Assembly: GCA_030146365.1 (NCBI GenBank)
Contig: JASLBU010000129.1
Coordinates: 1-15,961 of the forward strand
Direction of reading: 5' to 3'
Length of the DNA: 15,961 nucleotides
Source: Candidatus Limnocylindria bacterium
Lineage (GTDB): Bacteria; Chloroflexota; Limnocylindria; QHBO01
Shown here: positions 7,323-15,011 of the stretch, one piece after another
Position numbering within the stretch: position 1 is the stretch's first letter
How the letters are laid out: each line of letters opens with the position of its first letter
Made by a program: the position numbers and the translations under genes
The notes under the pieces: model-generated
The model's input: only the letters and a program-made list of their open reading frames with translations
Database searches by the model: none
Told to the model about the DNA's origin: nothing

Positions 7323-8417
7323 TCACCGACCGACATTGAAGAGGATCTGCAGCACGTCGTTGTCGCGAACGACGTAGGTCTTGCCCTCCTGGCGGAGGAT
7401 CCCTCGCTTCTTCGCCTCTGTCGTCGAACCGGCGTCGATCAGGTCGTCCACGCTGATCACCTCCGCCCTGATGAAGCCGCGTGCCAGGTCGGAGTGGATC
7501 GCTCCGGCCGCCTCGACCGCCGTGGCACCCCGGCGGATCGTCCAGGCGCGGCATTCGTCCTCCCCGGCGGTGTAGAAGCTGAAGAGCCCGAGCAGCTCGT
7601 ACGTGAGGCGGATGACGCGGCCACGCGACGGTTCGCCGATTCCGAGATCGTCCATGAACATCCGGGCGTCGTCAGCCGGCAGCTCCCCGATCTCACCCTC
7701 GATCTTGCCGGCGAGCGCGGCGACGTCGGTGTGGGGCTGCCGGTAGCGCTCGCGCCCGGCGGCCTCCAACGCCGCCACGTCCGGAAGTCGCTGCTCGTCG
7801 ATGTTCAGGATGACCAGGACCGGCTTCTGAGTGAGGAAGCGGTACCCCCGCAGCAGCAGCTCTTCGTCCTCGGTCAGGCCGAAGGAGCGAATAGGCAGTC
7901 CCTCCGAGAGGTGTGGCTCGAGGCGCTTGAGCAGCTCCTCCTCGCGAAGGGCGAGCTCGCGCTCCGACTGTGATCCGTGCCGCCCCTGGGTCTTCAGCTT
8001 CTCGAGCCGCTTCTCGACGACCGTCAGGTCCGCCACGGTGAACTCGAGGTCGAGGTCGTCGACGTCGCGCCACGGATCCGGTGGCGCCGGCGAAGTCGGG
8101 TCCTCAAACGCGCGAGCCACGTGGAGCAGGGTATCGGCATTCCGCACCTGCGCGAGAACGTCCGGGTTCACCGTGCCCTCGCGGGCCGCCCCGGCGGGAA
8201 TCGCGACGTCGACGTACGTCACGTCGGCGTAGGTCGTCTTCCGCGGGCTGAACAGCCCCGCAAGGCGGTCGACCTGCGCGTCCGGCACCTTCACCACGCT
8301 GACGTTCGGCGCCGCCCGGCCGCCGGAGAACCCTCCGGTCTCGGCGTGGCCGCCGGTCAGCGCGTTGAACACCGTGGTCTTGCCGCTGCCTGGCAGCCCG
8401 ACGATCGTGACCTGCAT
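7323..8417 (-). CDS. YchF/OLA1-like P-loop NTPase with TGS domain (divergent)
   Basis: Obg-related NTPase of 364 aa, the usual YchF length. Family members bind ribosomes and prefer ATP over GTP. The P-loop is GLPGSGKTT (7-15), where ordinary YchF has GLPNVGKST. The G4-equivalent is NIDE (205-208), in the NxxE form typical of YchF. A coiled-coil insertion lies at about 130-170. The C-terminus (about 280-364) is a clear YchF TGS-type domain, with AWTIRRGATAVEAAGAIHSD and a final NDVLQILFNVGR. The switch II motif DIAGL of YchF is replaced by DVAIP near residue 70. It is therefore a divergent YchF paralogue, not certainly the standard one. ATG 8417 follows the dehydrogenase stop by 4 nt, with GAGG close before it, and it is last in the - strand operon. 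Confidence 0.87.
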   Translation of the reverse strand: MQVTIVGLPGSGKTTVFNALTGGHAETGGFSGGRAAPNVSVVKVPDAQVDRLAGLFSPRKTTYADVTYVDVAIPAGAAREGTVNPDVLAQVRNADTLLHVARAFEDPTSPAPPDPWRDVDDLDLEFTVADLTVVEKRLEKLKTQGRHGSQSERELALREEELLKRLEPHLSEGLPIRSFGLTEDEELLLRGYRFLTQKPVLVILNIDEQRLPDVAALEAAGRERYRQPHTDVAALAGKIEGEIGELPADDARMFMDDLGIGEPSRGRVIRLTYELLGLFSFYTAGEDECRAWTIRRGATAVEAAGAIHSDLARGFIRAEVISVDDLIDAGSTTEAKKRGILRQEGKTYVVRDNDVLQILFNVGR

Positions 8418-8421
8418 CGCC

Positions 8422-9420
8422 TCAGTACCCCGCGTCGAGGTCGACGACGTTGCGGAGCGGCTCTCCGGCCGCGTCACGTCGCAGGTTGTCGATGAACAGG
8501 TCCACGGTGCGCTCTGCCACGCGGTCCGACGCCCAGGAGGTGTGGGGCGTGATCACGACGTTCGGCATCCGATAGAACGGCGAGTCCGACGGCAGCGGCT
8601 CCTCGCTGAAGACGTCGAGGACTGCGCCACCGATCCAGCCCGCCTCCAGGGCCTGGCGCAGCGCCACCTCGTCGATGAGCCGGCCGCGAGCGATGTTCAC
8701 CATCCAGGCGTCCTCGCGCATGTGACCGAACTGCTCCGCGCCGATCATCCCCGTGGTCTCCTCGGTCAGGGGGGCCGCGACGACCACGATGTCGCTCGCG
8801 TGCAGGAGATCGTCGAGGCGGTCGAGGCCGAACAGCTCGACGTCGACGCCGTCGCCCGCTCCCCTCTCCGGATGCCGGCGGGTGGCGATGACCCGACAGC
8901 CGAACGGCGCCAGCAGCCGCGCGAGCTCGAGGCCGATGCTCCCGTAGCCCACGATCCCGACCGTCAGCTGCGAGAGCTCTCTGCCCCTGAGCGGCTGCCA
9001 CGTCCGCTCACGCTGGAGCTCGAGGAGCTGCGGGAGCCTCCGGGCGATGGCGAGCGCCATCATCACGACGTACTCCGCGATGGGGCGACTGAAGACGCCC
9101 CGTGCGTTCGTGACCGTGAGGCGGCGGTCTCGGACAGCCGGCGTGGCGATCCTGTCCACTCCTGCCGCCGCCGAGTGAATCCAGCGCAGCCGCGGCGAGC
9201 GGGAGACCACGTGGTCGAGGACGCCCGAGGTCACCGTCCCGAGCAGGAGGACCTCCGCGTCCGCGAAGACCGACTCGTCGGCATCACCGTGGATGTGGCC
9301 GTCAGCGGCGATGCGGGCGACGCGGGCGCCGGCGGCAGCCTCGATGCGTGCGATGAGGTCGCGCGAGAGCGGCTGGCCAAGGATCGGCGTCGCGAGCACG
9401 GTCCTCGGCGACTCGGTCAG
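8422..9420 (-). CDS. D-isomer-specific 2-hydroxyacid dehydrogenase
   Basis: NAD(P)-dependent dehydrogenase of the D-2-hydroxyacid family, 332 aa from the start chosen. Seen: SAAAGVDRI in the substrate domain, the Rossmann loop GYGSIG (158-163), catalytic Arg245 in VNIARGRLID, Glu274 in DVFSEEP, and His293 in TPHTSW. RRHPE after the second strand (RR in place of an acidic residue) suggests NADP preference, which is inference. Substrate is unknown; glyoxylate/hydroxypyruvate or a phosphoglycerate-like acid are possible. Start: the frame is open to an ATG at 9504, but that would overlap the upstream gene by 88 nt and add a non-family N-terminus. CTG at 9420 overlaps the upstream stop as CTGA, with GAGGGG 8 nt before. 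GTG at 9399 is the conventional alternative and costs seven residues. Within a tight operon. Confidence 0.88.
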   Translation of the reverse strand: MTESPRTVLATPILGQPLSRDLIARIEAAAGARVARIAADGHIHGDADESVFADAEVLLLGTVTSGVLDHVVSRSPRLRWIHSAAAGVDRIATPAVRDRRLTVTNARGVFSRPIAEYVVMMALAIARRLPQLLELQRERTWQPLRGRELSQLTVGIVGYGSIGLELARLLAPFGCRVIATRRHPERGAGDGVDVELFGLDRLDDLLHASDIVVVAAPLTEETTGMIGAEQFGHMREDAWMVNIARGRLIDEVALRQALEAGWIGGAVLDVFSEEPLPSDSPFYRMPNVVITPHTSWASDRVAERTVDLFIDNLRRDAAGEPLRNVVDLDAGY

Positions 9421-10571
9421 GAGACGATCCCCTCGATGCGAGCGATCCATCGCTGCGGCGCATGGATCTCCTCCAGCGACGGCAGGTACTCCGGCCCGGT
9501 CCACACGCGGTTGAGGAACGCGCGGTCGCGCTGGGCGATCACGGCATCGGCGAAGCGCTCACCCGCGGCGTACTGCTCCATCTTCAGGTCGAGGCCGGTC
9601 AGCCGCATGATGGCCCGCTCGATGGCACCCCGACGCTCGCCGCGGCGCTCGAAGCGGTCATGGATCTCGACGAAGTTCGGGAGGATGCGGGCACCTGCCG
9701 CGTTCATCACGTGGTTCGAGTAGCCCTCGAGCAGGGACATGAGCGCCTGCGTCTGGTTGAACGTCTGCCGCTGGCCGGGCGTCATGATTCGCTCCAGCCA
9801 GTGGCCCTCCCCGCCGCCGATCGCCTGGCGCACTCGCTCGCCGAGGCCCCCGGATTCGGCCGCCAGCTGCTCCACGGTCGTGGCCACGAGGTTGGCGAAG
9901 TGCGGGCGCAACCAGGCATGGGCCTCGAACTCGAATGCGTGGGTCGCCTCGTGGAGGGCGATGAAGGTACGGAACTCGTCTCTCGGGAGGCGCATGGTGG
10001 CCGCCGTCCCGACGATGTTCGGCTCGACGAAGTGGAGGCGGCCCCGCGCCGGGCCGGCGGCCAGCAGGCTCACGTCGTACTGGCCGAGAACCTTGCGACC
10101 GAGGAACGCGAGCATCAGGCCAAGCTGCTGGTTGCCGACGGTGCGGTTCACCCAGCGCGACATGGCGCGCCCGGGGGTGTCGGGGCCTTCCTGCGCGGCG
10201 AGCAGGACGTGCTCCACGCGGTCGAACAGGGTGCGGAAGGTCGCGATGTTCAGGTCCACCCATTGGAGCCGGTCGACGACCGCCGGGGTCTCGAGGGCCT
10301 CCGGCAGGGGGGAGCCGATCTCCTCGGCGACGATCGGTTCGATCCGCAGCAGCGTGGCGCGATAGAAGGCCTCCGCCTCGGCTCGCTGCGCCGCCGGGAG
10401 TGGGGCCGCCGACTCACCGAGCCGGTTGTGTGCGATGTCCCGAACGGCGGCCCAGTCGATGAGCCGCTTCCCGGATCGCCGCATGATCTCGCGGGACGCG
10501 ACGCTCGCGCCCAGGGCGAGCAGGCCGCCGACCAGAACGCCGGATGCGAGGCGAGAGGGGTTTCGTGCCAT
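9417..10571 (-). CDS. Zinc-dependent metalloprotease-like protein (zincin_2/DUF2342)
   Basis: Protein of 384 aa with the zincin signature HEATH at 207-211 inside FIALHEATHAFEFEAHAWL; the two His and Glu208 would bind zinc and act in catalysis. GYSNHVMNAAG downstream is a conserved family segment. Residues 11-26 (GVLVGGLLALGASVAS) form a short hydrophobic N-terminal segment, so membrane anchoring is plausible. The family is known mainly from Actinobacteria and Chloroflexota and has been linked by genome context to coenzyme F420 producers; its substrate is unknown and no F420 gene lies in this window. The start ATG is 5 nt past the murI stop without a Shine-Dalgarno; TAGACT lies 7 nt upstream, so an internal leaderless start is possible. 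The stop overlaps the next gene by 4 nt. Confidence 0.85.
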   Translation of the reverse strand: MARNPSRLASGVLVGGLLALGASVASREIMRRSGKRLIDWAAVRDIAHNRLGESAAPLPAAQRAEAEAFYRATLLRIEPIVAEEIGSPLPEALETPAVVDRLQWVDLNIATFRTLFDRVEHVLLAAQEGPDTPGRAMSRWVNRTVGNQQLGLMLAFLGRKVLGQYDVSLLAAGPARGRLHFVEPNIVGTAATMRLPRDEFRTFIALHEATHAFEFEAHAWLRPHFANLVATTVEQLAAESGGLGERVRQAIGGGEGHWLERIMTPGQRQTFNQTQALMSLLEGYSNHVMNAAGARILPNFVEIHDRFERRGERRGAIERAIMRLTGLDLKMEQYAAGERFADAVIAQRDRAFLNRVWTGPEYLPSLEEIHAPQRWIARIEGIVS

Positions 10572-10576
10572 GCGGC

Positions 10577-11419
10577 TCAGTCTAGGGGAAGCGTCGCCGG
10601 CTCGATCGACACCGGCTCGATGCCAGGCAGCCCGTCACCGAAGAGGCGGGCAGCGACGGTCCGGAAGGCCCCCACGTCTCCGGTGGTCGCCACCCGGTGG
10701 GCCACGTGGCCGGCAGCGTCCGCCGCCGCCCGCGCGTCCAGCGCGTCGAGCAGGTCCTCCACGGCGAGGGCGGTCGTGAATGCCGAATCAACCACCGCGA
10801 CGTCCGGCCCCACGATGCGCTCGATCGGCGCCCGAAGCAGCGGGTAATGAGTACAGCCGAGGAGCAGGGTGTCCATGCCGGGATGGTCGCCGACCAGCGG
10901 CTCCAGATACGCGCGCAGGACCGACTCGGCGCGCCGGCCGTCGAGGATGCCGGATTCGACCATCGGCACGAGCTCGGGGCAGGGCAGCTGGGTGACCGCG
11001 ATGGAGGGGTTCGCCTCGATGATCGCGTCGGGGTACGCGCCGGAGTCCACTGTCCCGGCGGTCGCGATGACGCCCACGTTCCCCGCACGAGTCGCGGCCG
11101 CGGCGGCAACGGCACCAGGCCGGACGACGCCGAGAACCGGCACGGCGCTGGCAGCGCGCACGTCCGGCAGCGCGCGCGCCGTCGCCGTGTTGCAGGCCAG
11201 CACGAGCAGCTTGACGTCCTGGTCCAGCAGCCAGCGAATCGCCTCCAGGGTGAAGGCGCGAACCTCGTCGGCGCCGCGCGGGCCGTAGGGAGCCCGCGCG
11301 TTGTCACCGAGGTAGACGGTCGACTCCCGGGGGAGCCGCGACCGGAGCTCGGCGAGGACCGTCAGGCCGCCGACGCCCGAGTCGAAGACGCCGATGGGAC
11401 GGGGGTCGCCGCCGGGCAT
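10577..11419 (-). CDS. murI: Glutamate racemase
   Basis: Converts L-glutamate to D-glutamate for peptidoglycan; cytosolic, cofactor-independent, 280 aa. Seen: VFDSGVGGLTV (11-21), YLGDNARAPYG (36-46), the first catalytic cysteine Cys76 in LVLACNTATA, GTVDSGAY (122-129), and the second catalytic cysteine Cys189 with His191 in LLGCTHYPLL. All family motifs are present, so it should be active. The frame is open upstream to 11956 but that part is antisense-frame shadow of the ATPase gene. ATG 11419 lies 8 nt after the upstream stop and has no Shine-Dalgarno; a CTG four codons earlier overlaps that stop (CTGA), as at two other junctions here, but ATG is preferred. Peptidoglycan synthesis fits the FtsB/DivIC gene elsewhere in the window. 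Confidence 0.95.
   Translation of the reverse strand: MPGGDPRPIGVFDSGVGGLTVLAELRSRLPRESTVYLGDNARAPYGPRGADEVRAFTLEAIRWLLDQDVKLLVLACNTATARALPDVRAASAVPVLGVVRPGAVAAAAATRAGNVGVIATAGTVDSGAYPDAIIEANPSIAVTQLPCPELVPMVESGILDGRRAESVLRAYLEPLVGDHPGMDTLLLGCTHYPLLRAPIERIVGPDVAVVDSAFTTALAVEDLLDALDARAAADAAGHVAHRVATTGDVGAFRTVAARLFGDGLPGIEPVSIEPATLPLD
10579..10584 (-). promoter_or_regulatory. Possible internal leaderless promoter (-10)
   Basis: TAGACT, spanning the last codons of murI, with 7 nt to the ATG at 10571 and no Shine-Dalgarno. Hexamer and spacing are the same as upstream of the septum gene at 2362. It could be a coincidence of coding sequence, as the gene is also inside an operon. Confidence 0.25.
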
Positions 11420-11427
11420 CGAGTGGC

Positions 11428-12576
11428 TCAGCGCCGCGCGAGCGCCGGCGATCGCTCCCGCTGAAGCGCCGCCAGTGAGTCGGCGATCCGCCGCACACCC
11501 TGCGCGATGGGCGAGTCGGGCGCCGAGCTGACGAACGCGATGCCCTCGTTGTTGGCGCCAAGCACCAGCCGGCCGTCCGACACGATCTCGAAGTCGATCC
11601 GGCTGCCGAGCGCCTGCTCCACGTCGGCCTTGTCGAAGCCGCCCGACGCGTCCGAGCGGTTCAGGACGGTCATGAGCTTGGAGGGCGCGTAGCCGATGGC
11701 GGTGAAGGTCTCGGCCGACATCGCGAGCGAGCGAATCGCCATGCTGTCGTAGGTGAGGATCTGCAGGATGATGTCGGCGGCGTCGAGGAAGACCAGGACG
11801 TCGTCGGAGAGCGCCGCGCGCGTGTCGATGATCACGAACTCGTAGAGCTGGCGAAGCATCGAGAGCACCTTCTCGACGTCCCGGGTTGTCACCATCTCGG
11901 CCATCTCGACCCGGGGCGGCGCGAGCAGGATGTCGATGCCGGACGGGTCCCGCCACGTGACGTCCGCCAGGTCCTGCTCCCGGATACGGTCGGTCGGCAG
12001 GTTCACGATCGACGGGGCGACGGCCGGCACGCGGAGCAGCCCGCGCAGATCGCTGAACTGCATCGAGCCGTCCACGAGGCAGACCTTGTGGTCCTGCCCC
12101 AGCGCGACGGCAAGGTTGTAGGCGAGGGTGGTTCGCCCCACGCCCCCCTTCGGCGAGAAGAGCGAGACGACCAGCGATCCGCTGCGGGACGACTCGACGG
12201 CACGAGACTCGCCGACCTTGCGGATGAGCGTCGTCAGGTCGAAGCCTGTGAACGGCATCTTCAGGACCGCGTCGATGCCGTGCTCGGGGTCTTCCCGGAC
12301 CGGATTCTGGGGCACCGTCAGCATGATGACCCCGACGTGAGGCTCGGCCTGGCGGATCTGATCGGCGACCTGCTGGCCGCTCACCCTTCCCTGGAGCAGG
12401 GCATCCACGATGACGACGTCCGGACGGATCTCGCTCACCGCAGCGGCGGCGCGGTCCCCGGCCGTCACGACGTCGAGCATCTTGATCTGGGACTGCGCGT
12501 TCAGCAGCGACCGGACGTGAGACGCGACCTGGGGCACGTCCTCCACCACCAGGAGCCGGATCTGTTCACCTGCCAT
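11428..12576 (-). CDS. Receiver-ParA/MinD fusion ATPase (TadZ/CpaE-like)
   Basis: Two-domain protein of 382 aa. Residues 1-120 are a response-regulator receiver with the acidic pair Glu12/Asp13, phospho-acceptor Asp58 (VVIVDALL), Thr87 and Lys106: a complete, probably phosphorylatable set. Residues 135-380 are a ParA/MinD/CpaE-type ATPase with the deviant Walker A SPKGGVGRTT (141-150), CLVDGSMQFSD and FVIIDTRAALSDD. The signature Lys143 is kept but the P-loop lysine is Arg148. Proteins of this build (TadZ/CpaE) place Flp/Tad pili at the cell pole; no other pilus gene is in the window, so the role is an inference. The ATG is 3 nt past the methyltransferase stop. No histidine kinase is nearby. 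Confidence 0.85.
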   Translation of the reverse strand: MAGEQIRLLVVEDVPQVASHVRSLLNAQSQIKMLDVVTAGDRAAAAVSEIRPDVVIVDALLQGRVSGQQVADQIRQAEPHVGVIMLTVPQNPVREDPEHGIDAVLKMPFTGFDLTTLIRKVGESRAVESSRSGSLVVSLFSPKGGVGRTTLAYNLAVALGQDHKVCLVDGSMQFSDLRGLLRVPAVAPSIVNLPTDRIREQDLADVTWRDPSGIDILLAPPRVEMAEMVTTRDVEKVLSMLRQLYEFVIIDTRAALSDDVLVFLDAADIILQILTYDSMAIRSLAMSAETFTAIGYAPSKLMTVLNRSDASGGFDKADVEQALGSRIDFEIVSDGRLVLGANNEGIAFVSSAPDSPIAQGVRRIADSLAALQRERSPALARR

Positions 12577-12579
12577 CCG

Positions 12580-13398
12580 TCACCCCGTCCCAGGCTCCGG
12601 CTCCACACGTCGAAGCACGACGATGCACCGTTCGCTTCGGTCATCCAGCGGCGCCAGGTCGTGGGACCCGAACGCGGCCACCAATTCAAGGTTCGCTTCC
12701 GCGGCGAGGTCGATGATCGCCGATGGAGATGGATACCAGAGTCGGAAGCCGGCCGGAAGCCGGGCTATCGTACCATCGGCCTCCACGAGGTCAGTCAGGG
12801 TTCGGTACTCCACCCGCAGTCCCTCGGGCGCCTGGTGACGCACGAGGCTGCTGCGCCGGACCACTCGGCGATCCCCGAGCGTCCGCTCCCAGTCCAGGCT
12901 GAGGGGAAGGTCGTGCGGCGGCAACCCGCCGGGGCCGAGCAGGTCCACGATCAGCACGCCATCGCGATCAAGCAGCGCCGCCGCGGACGCGAAGGCACGG
13001 ACGGCGTCCTCGGGGCCGTCCAGGTGCGCGATGACGCCGGCCAGGACGATGAGCCCGAACCGATCCCGCCGGTCGACGCGGCGCACGTCGCCGACCCCGA
13101 TCTCGAGCCGGCCGCTGTCGCGTGCCGCCCGGAGGACCGCGTCCTGCTCGACCCGGGCCTGCGCACGCTCCACGAGCGCTGGCGATCCGTCGATCCCCAC
13201 CAGCCGCGCGGCTCCCCCTTCCAGCAACGTGCGGAACAGGCGGCCGGACCCGCACCCGAGGTCGAGGACCGCTGCGGCCTGGCTGCCGGCCCAGCGGGCG
13301 TAGAACTCAACGTCCTCGGTGATGTCGTCGTGCTCGAGGTCGTACAGTTCGGCCAGCGTCTGCGTGTCGACGGGCTGGCCCGCCAGGATGTCGCTCAG
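12580..13398 (-). CDS. Class I SAM-dependent methyltransferase, CTG start
   Basis: Rossmann-fold methyltransferase, 272 aa. Motif I VLDLGCGSG lies at 44-52, preceded by a typical N-terminal lead (LYDLEHDDITEDVEFY at 18-33). Motif II-like RLVGIDGSPA, motif III LEIGVGDVRRV and post-motif DRFGLIVLAGVIAHL follow; the C-terminus ends with the strand RCIVVLRRV. Substrate is unknown. There is no ATG, GTG or TTG between the upstream in-frame stop and TTG 13227, and starting at 13227 would delete motif I. CTG at 13398 is preceded by GGAGGG at 6 nt and overlaps the stop of the upstream gene as CTGA, so it is the likely start. The next gene starts 3 nt after its stop. Confidence 0.85.
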   Translation of the reverse strand: MSDILAGQPVDTQTLAELYDLEHDDITEDVEFYARWAGSQAAAVLDLGCGSGRLFRTLLEGGAARLVGIDGSPALVERAQARVEQDAVLRAARDSGRLEIGVGDVRRVDRRDRFGLIVLAGVIAHLDGPEDAVRAFASAAALLDRDGVLIVDLLGPGGLPPHDLPLSLDWERTLGDRRVVRRSSLVRHQAPEGLRVEYRTLTDLVEADGTIARLPAGFRLWYPSPSAIIDLAAEANLELVAAFGSHDLAPLDDRSERCIVVLRRVEPEPGTG

Positions 13399-14594
13399 TC
13401 CCCGCCCTCCGGCGCGCGCCGTCGGCCGCCGCCCGCAGCGCGGAGCTCATCCCAGGCGCCAGCCACCAGGGTCGGATCACGGACCAGGTCGAGCGCGGTC
13501 GCGGCGAGAATCCCGATGGCGCGGCCGAGCATGGCATCCCCCTCGGCGCCGCCGGCCAGCGCGGCAAGCTCCCGGGAATGGCCGGGGGTGCCGTGGGGAC
13601 CGATCGCCATGAACGGATGGATGGTCGGGACCTCGTGGCTCACGTTCGCCATGTCGGTGCTGCCGGCATTCGGGTCCACCGGGTCGTCGTCGATGCCCGC
13701 CGCCGCGAGGTGCTCTCGCCACCTCGCAAGCAGGGTCGGATTGTTCAGCATCGTCCGGCAGCGGTTCATCGGGTCGTTCTCGAGCTCGACGGTGCAACCG
13801 GTGGCGCCGGCCGCCGCCCGCGCCATGGCGCCGAACCGCTCGATCATCGCGTCGAGATCCTCGTCCACGGGGGTGCGGACGTACCAGCGGCCCTTCGTCA
13901 GGTCCGGGACGATGTTGGGTGCAGCACCGCCGTGGGTGATGATGCCGTGGACCCGCTCCCCGGGCTTCAGGTGCTGCCGCCACTGCGCGACCATCGTGTG
14001 CAGCAGCACGATGGCGTCGAGCGCGTTCTTCCCGAGCCAGGGGTCGGCGCTGGCGTGCGCGAGCGTGCCGTGGAACGTCACCCCGATCTCGGTGACCGCC
14101 AGGCACCGGATCTCCGCGCTGTTCGAATCGGCCGGGTGAATCTGGAGGCAGACATCGACGTCGTCGAACACACCATTCGCGATGAGGTGGACCTTCCCGT
14201 TGCCGGCCTCCTCGGCCGGCGTGCCGATGAAGCGGATCTCGCCCGCGAAGTCGCGACCGAGCACGTCGGCCGCCGCGATCGCGGCCCCGGCGCTCGACGA
14301 GCACATCAGGTTGTGTCCGCACCCGTGTCCGACCTCTGGCAGGGCGTCGTACTCCCCGGCGAACGCGATCACCGGCCCCGGACGCTCCCCGGCCCAGCGA
14401 GCCACGAAGGCCGTCTCCAGGCCGGCGACCGGTGCCGTGATCTCGAACCCATGACGGCCGAGCAGCTCGGCGGTCCAGGCGGCCGCCTGCCGCTCCTGGA
14501 ACGCAATCTCGGGATTCGCGTGCACTCGATGCGAGAGCTCCAGTGCCTGCGGCAGCACGGCGTCAACCGCTGCGGCGACCGTGGCATCGGTCAT
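13395..14594 (-). CDS. M20-family amidohydrolase (M20D-like)
   Basis: Metal-dependent amidohydrolase/peptidase of 399 aa, related to p-aminobenzoyl-glutamate hydrolase B and N-acyl amino acid hydrolases. Metal ligands are visible: Cys92 and His94 in GHGCGHN, Glu128/Glu129 in TPAEEAG, His153 in QIHPAD and His339 in GHSREL. GTLAHASADPW (from 176) is the dimerisation-domain active-site His region, and GSTDMANVSHEVPTIHP (311-327) is typical of the subfamily. The substrate is not determinable. Start ATG 14594 has AGGAG (14604-14608) 9 nt before it. No signal peptide, so cytosolic. It follows the membrane-protein gene by 15 nt and overlaps the methyltransferase by 4 nt. Confidence 0.92.
   Translation of the reverse strand: MTDATVAAAVDAVLPQALELSHRVHANPEIAFQERQAAAWTAELLGRHGFEITAPVAGLETAFVARWAGERPGPVIAFAGEYDALPEVGHGCGHNLMCSSSAGAAIAAADVLGRDFAGEIRFIGTPAEEAGNGKVHLIANGVFDDVDVCLQIHPADSNSAEIRCLAVTEIGVTFHGTLAHASADPWLGKNALDAIVLLHTMVAQWRQHLKPGERVHGIITHGGAAPNIVPDLTKGRWYVRTPVDEDLDAMIERFGAMARAAAGATGCTVELENDPMNRCRTMLNNPTLLARWREHLAAAGIDDDPVDPNAGSTDMANVSHEVPTIHPFMAIGPHGTPGHSRELAALAGGAEGDAMLGRAIGILAATALDLVRDPTLVAGAWDELRAAGGGRRRAPEGGD
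13405..13410 (-). promoter_or_regulatory. Shine-Dalgarno supporting the CTG start
   Basis: GGAGGG on the - strand, 6 nt before the CTG at 13398, inside the last codons of the M20 gene. It decides the methyltransferase start where no standard start codon exists. Confidence 0.65.
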
Positions 14595-14609
14595 GTTCGA
14601 AGGCTCCTG

Positions 14610-15011
14610 CTATGGATCCCGCCGGACCGCGAACCACTCGACGACGGCGGCAAGAATGACGACGAAAATGGCGATCGGGACGTTGAGCGCGCCACCCAGC
14701 CGGAGGCCGGCGAGCGCGGCGAGCGCGAGGGCCACGAGCATGCCACGGCGCGCGGCCCGCGACCAGGCGCCACGATAGACGATGCGCCGGCGCGTGATGA
14801 CCTCACCGAGGAACGCGAACGGCGTCACGAACAGGCCCGCCGACGCTGCTCCCAGGGCGACGGCGATGACGAGGTTGCGGGGGGCCTCCGGGCACGGCTG
14901 TCGCACCGTCTCCACCGGACAGGCGACGCTGGCGAATGCGAGGAGGAGCAGCGCGGCCAGCACGGCGAGCAGGATGAGCCCGGCCACGATGACCCGATGC
15001 CGCCCGCTCAC
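14610..15011 (-). CDS. Small four-helix integral membrane protein
   Basis: Unrecognised membrane protein of 133 aa. Four hydrophobic helices are seen: VIVAGLILLAVLAALLLLAF (about 7-26), NLVIAVALGAASAGLFVTPF (about 46-65), GMLVALALAALAGL (about 91-104) and VPIAIFVVILAAVVEWFAV (about 111-129). A short loop after helix 1 holds two cysteines (CPVETVRQPCPE), which could form a disulphide if extracytoplasmic. A basic loop (ITRRRIVYRGAWSRAARRG) between helices 2 and 3 should be cytoplasmic. The start GTG overlaps the stop of the upstream helicase-nuclease as GTGA, so translation is probably coupled. The frame stays open far upstream but only as shadow of that gene. Function unknown; no link to DNA repair can be claimed beyond position. 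Confidence 0.75.
   Translation of the reverse strand: MSGRHRVIVAGLILLAVLAALLLLAFASVACPVETVRQPCPEAPRNLVIAVALGAASAGLFVTPFAFLGEVITRRRIVYRGAWSRAARRGMLVALALAALAGLRLGGALNVPIAIFVVILAAVVEWFAVRRDP

Noticed and set aside
9421..9504. ATG 9504 as start of the dehydrogenase
   Set aside because: Would overlap the zincin_2 gene by 88 nt and add a non-homologous lead before the first strand VLATP.
8365..9723. 452-aa open frame on +
   Set aside because: Antisense to the dehydrogenase and YchF-like genes; no recognisable motif.
11420..11956. N-terminal extension of murI to 11956
   Set aside because: The added region is Arg-rich shadow of the ATPase gene; the racemase motif VFDSGVGG begins 10 residues after ATG 11419.
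12088..14139. 683-aa open frame on +
   Set aside because: Spans three well-supported - strand genes and shows no domain; a GC-driven antisense shadow.
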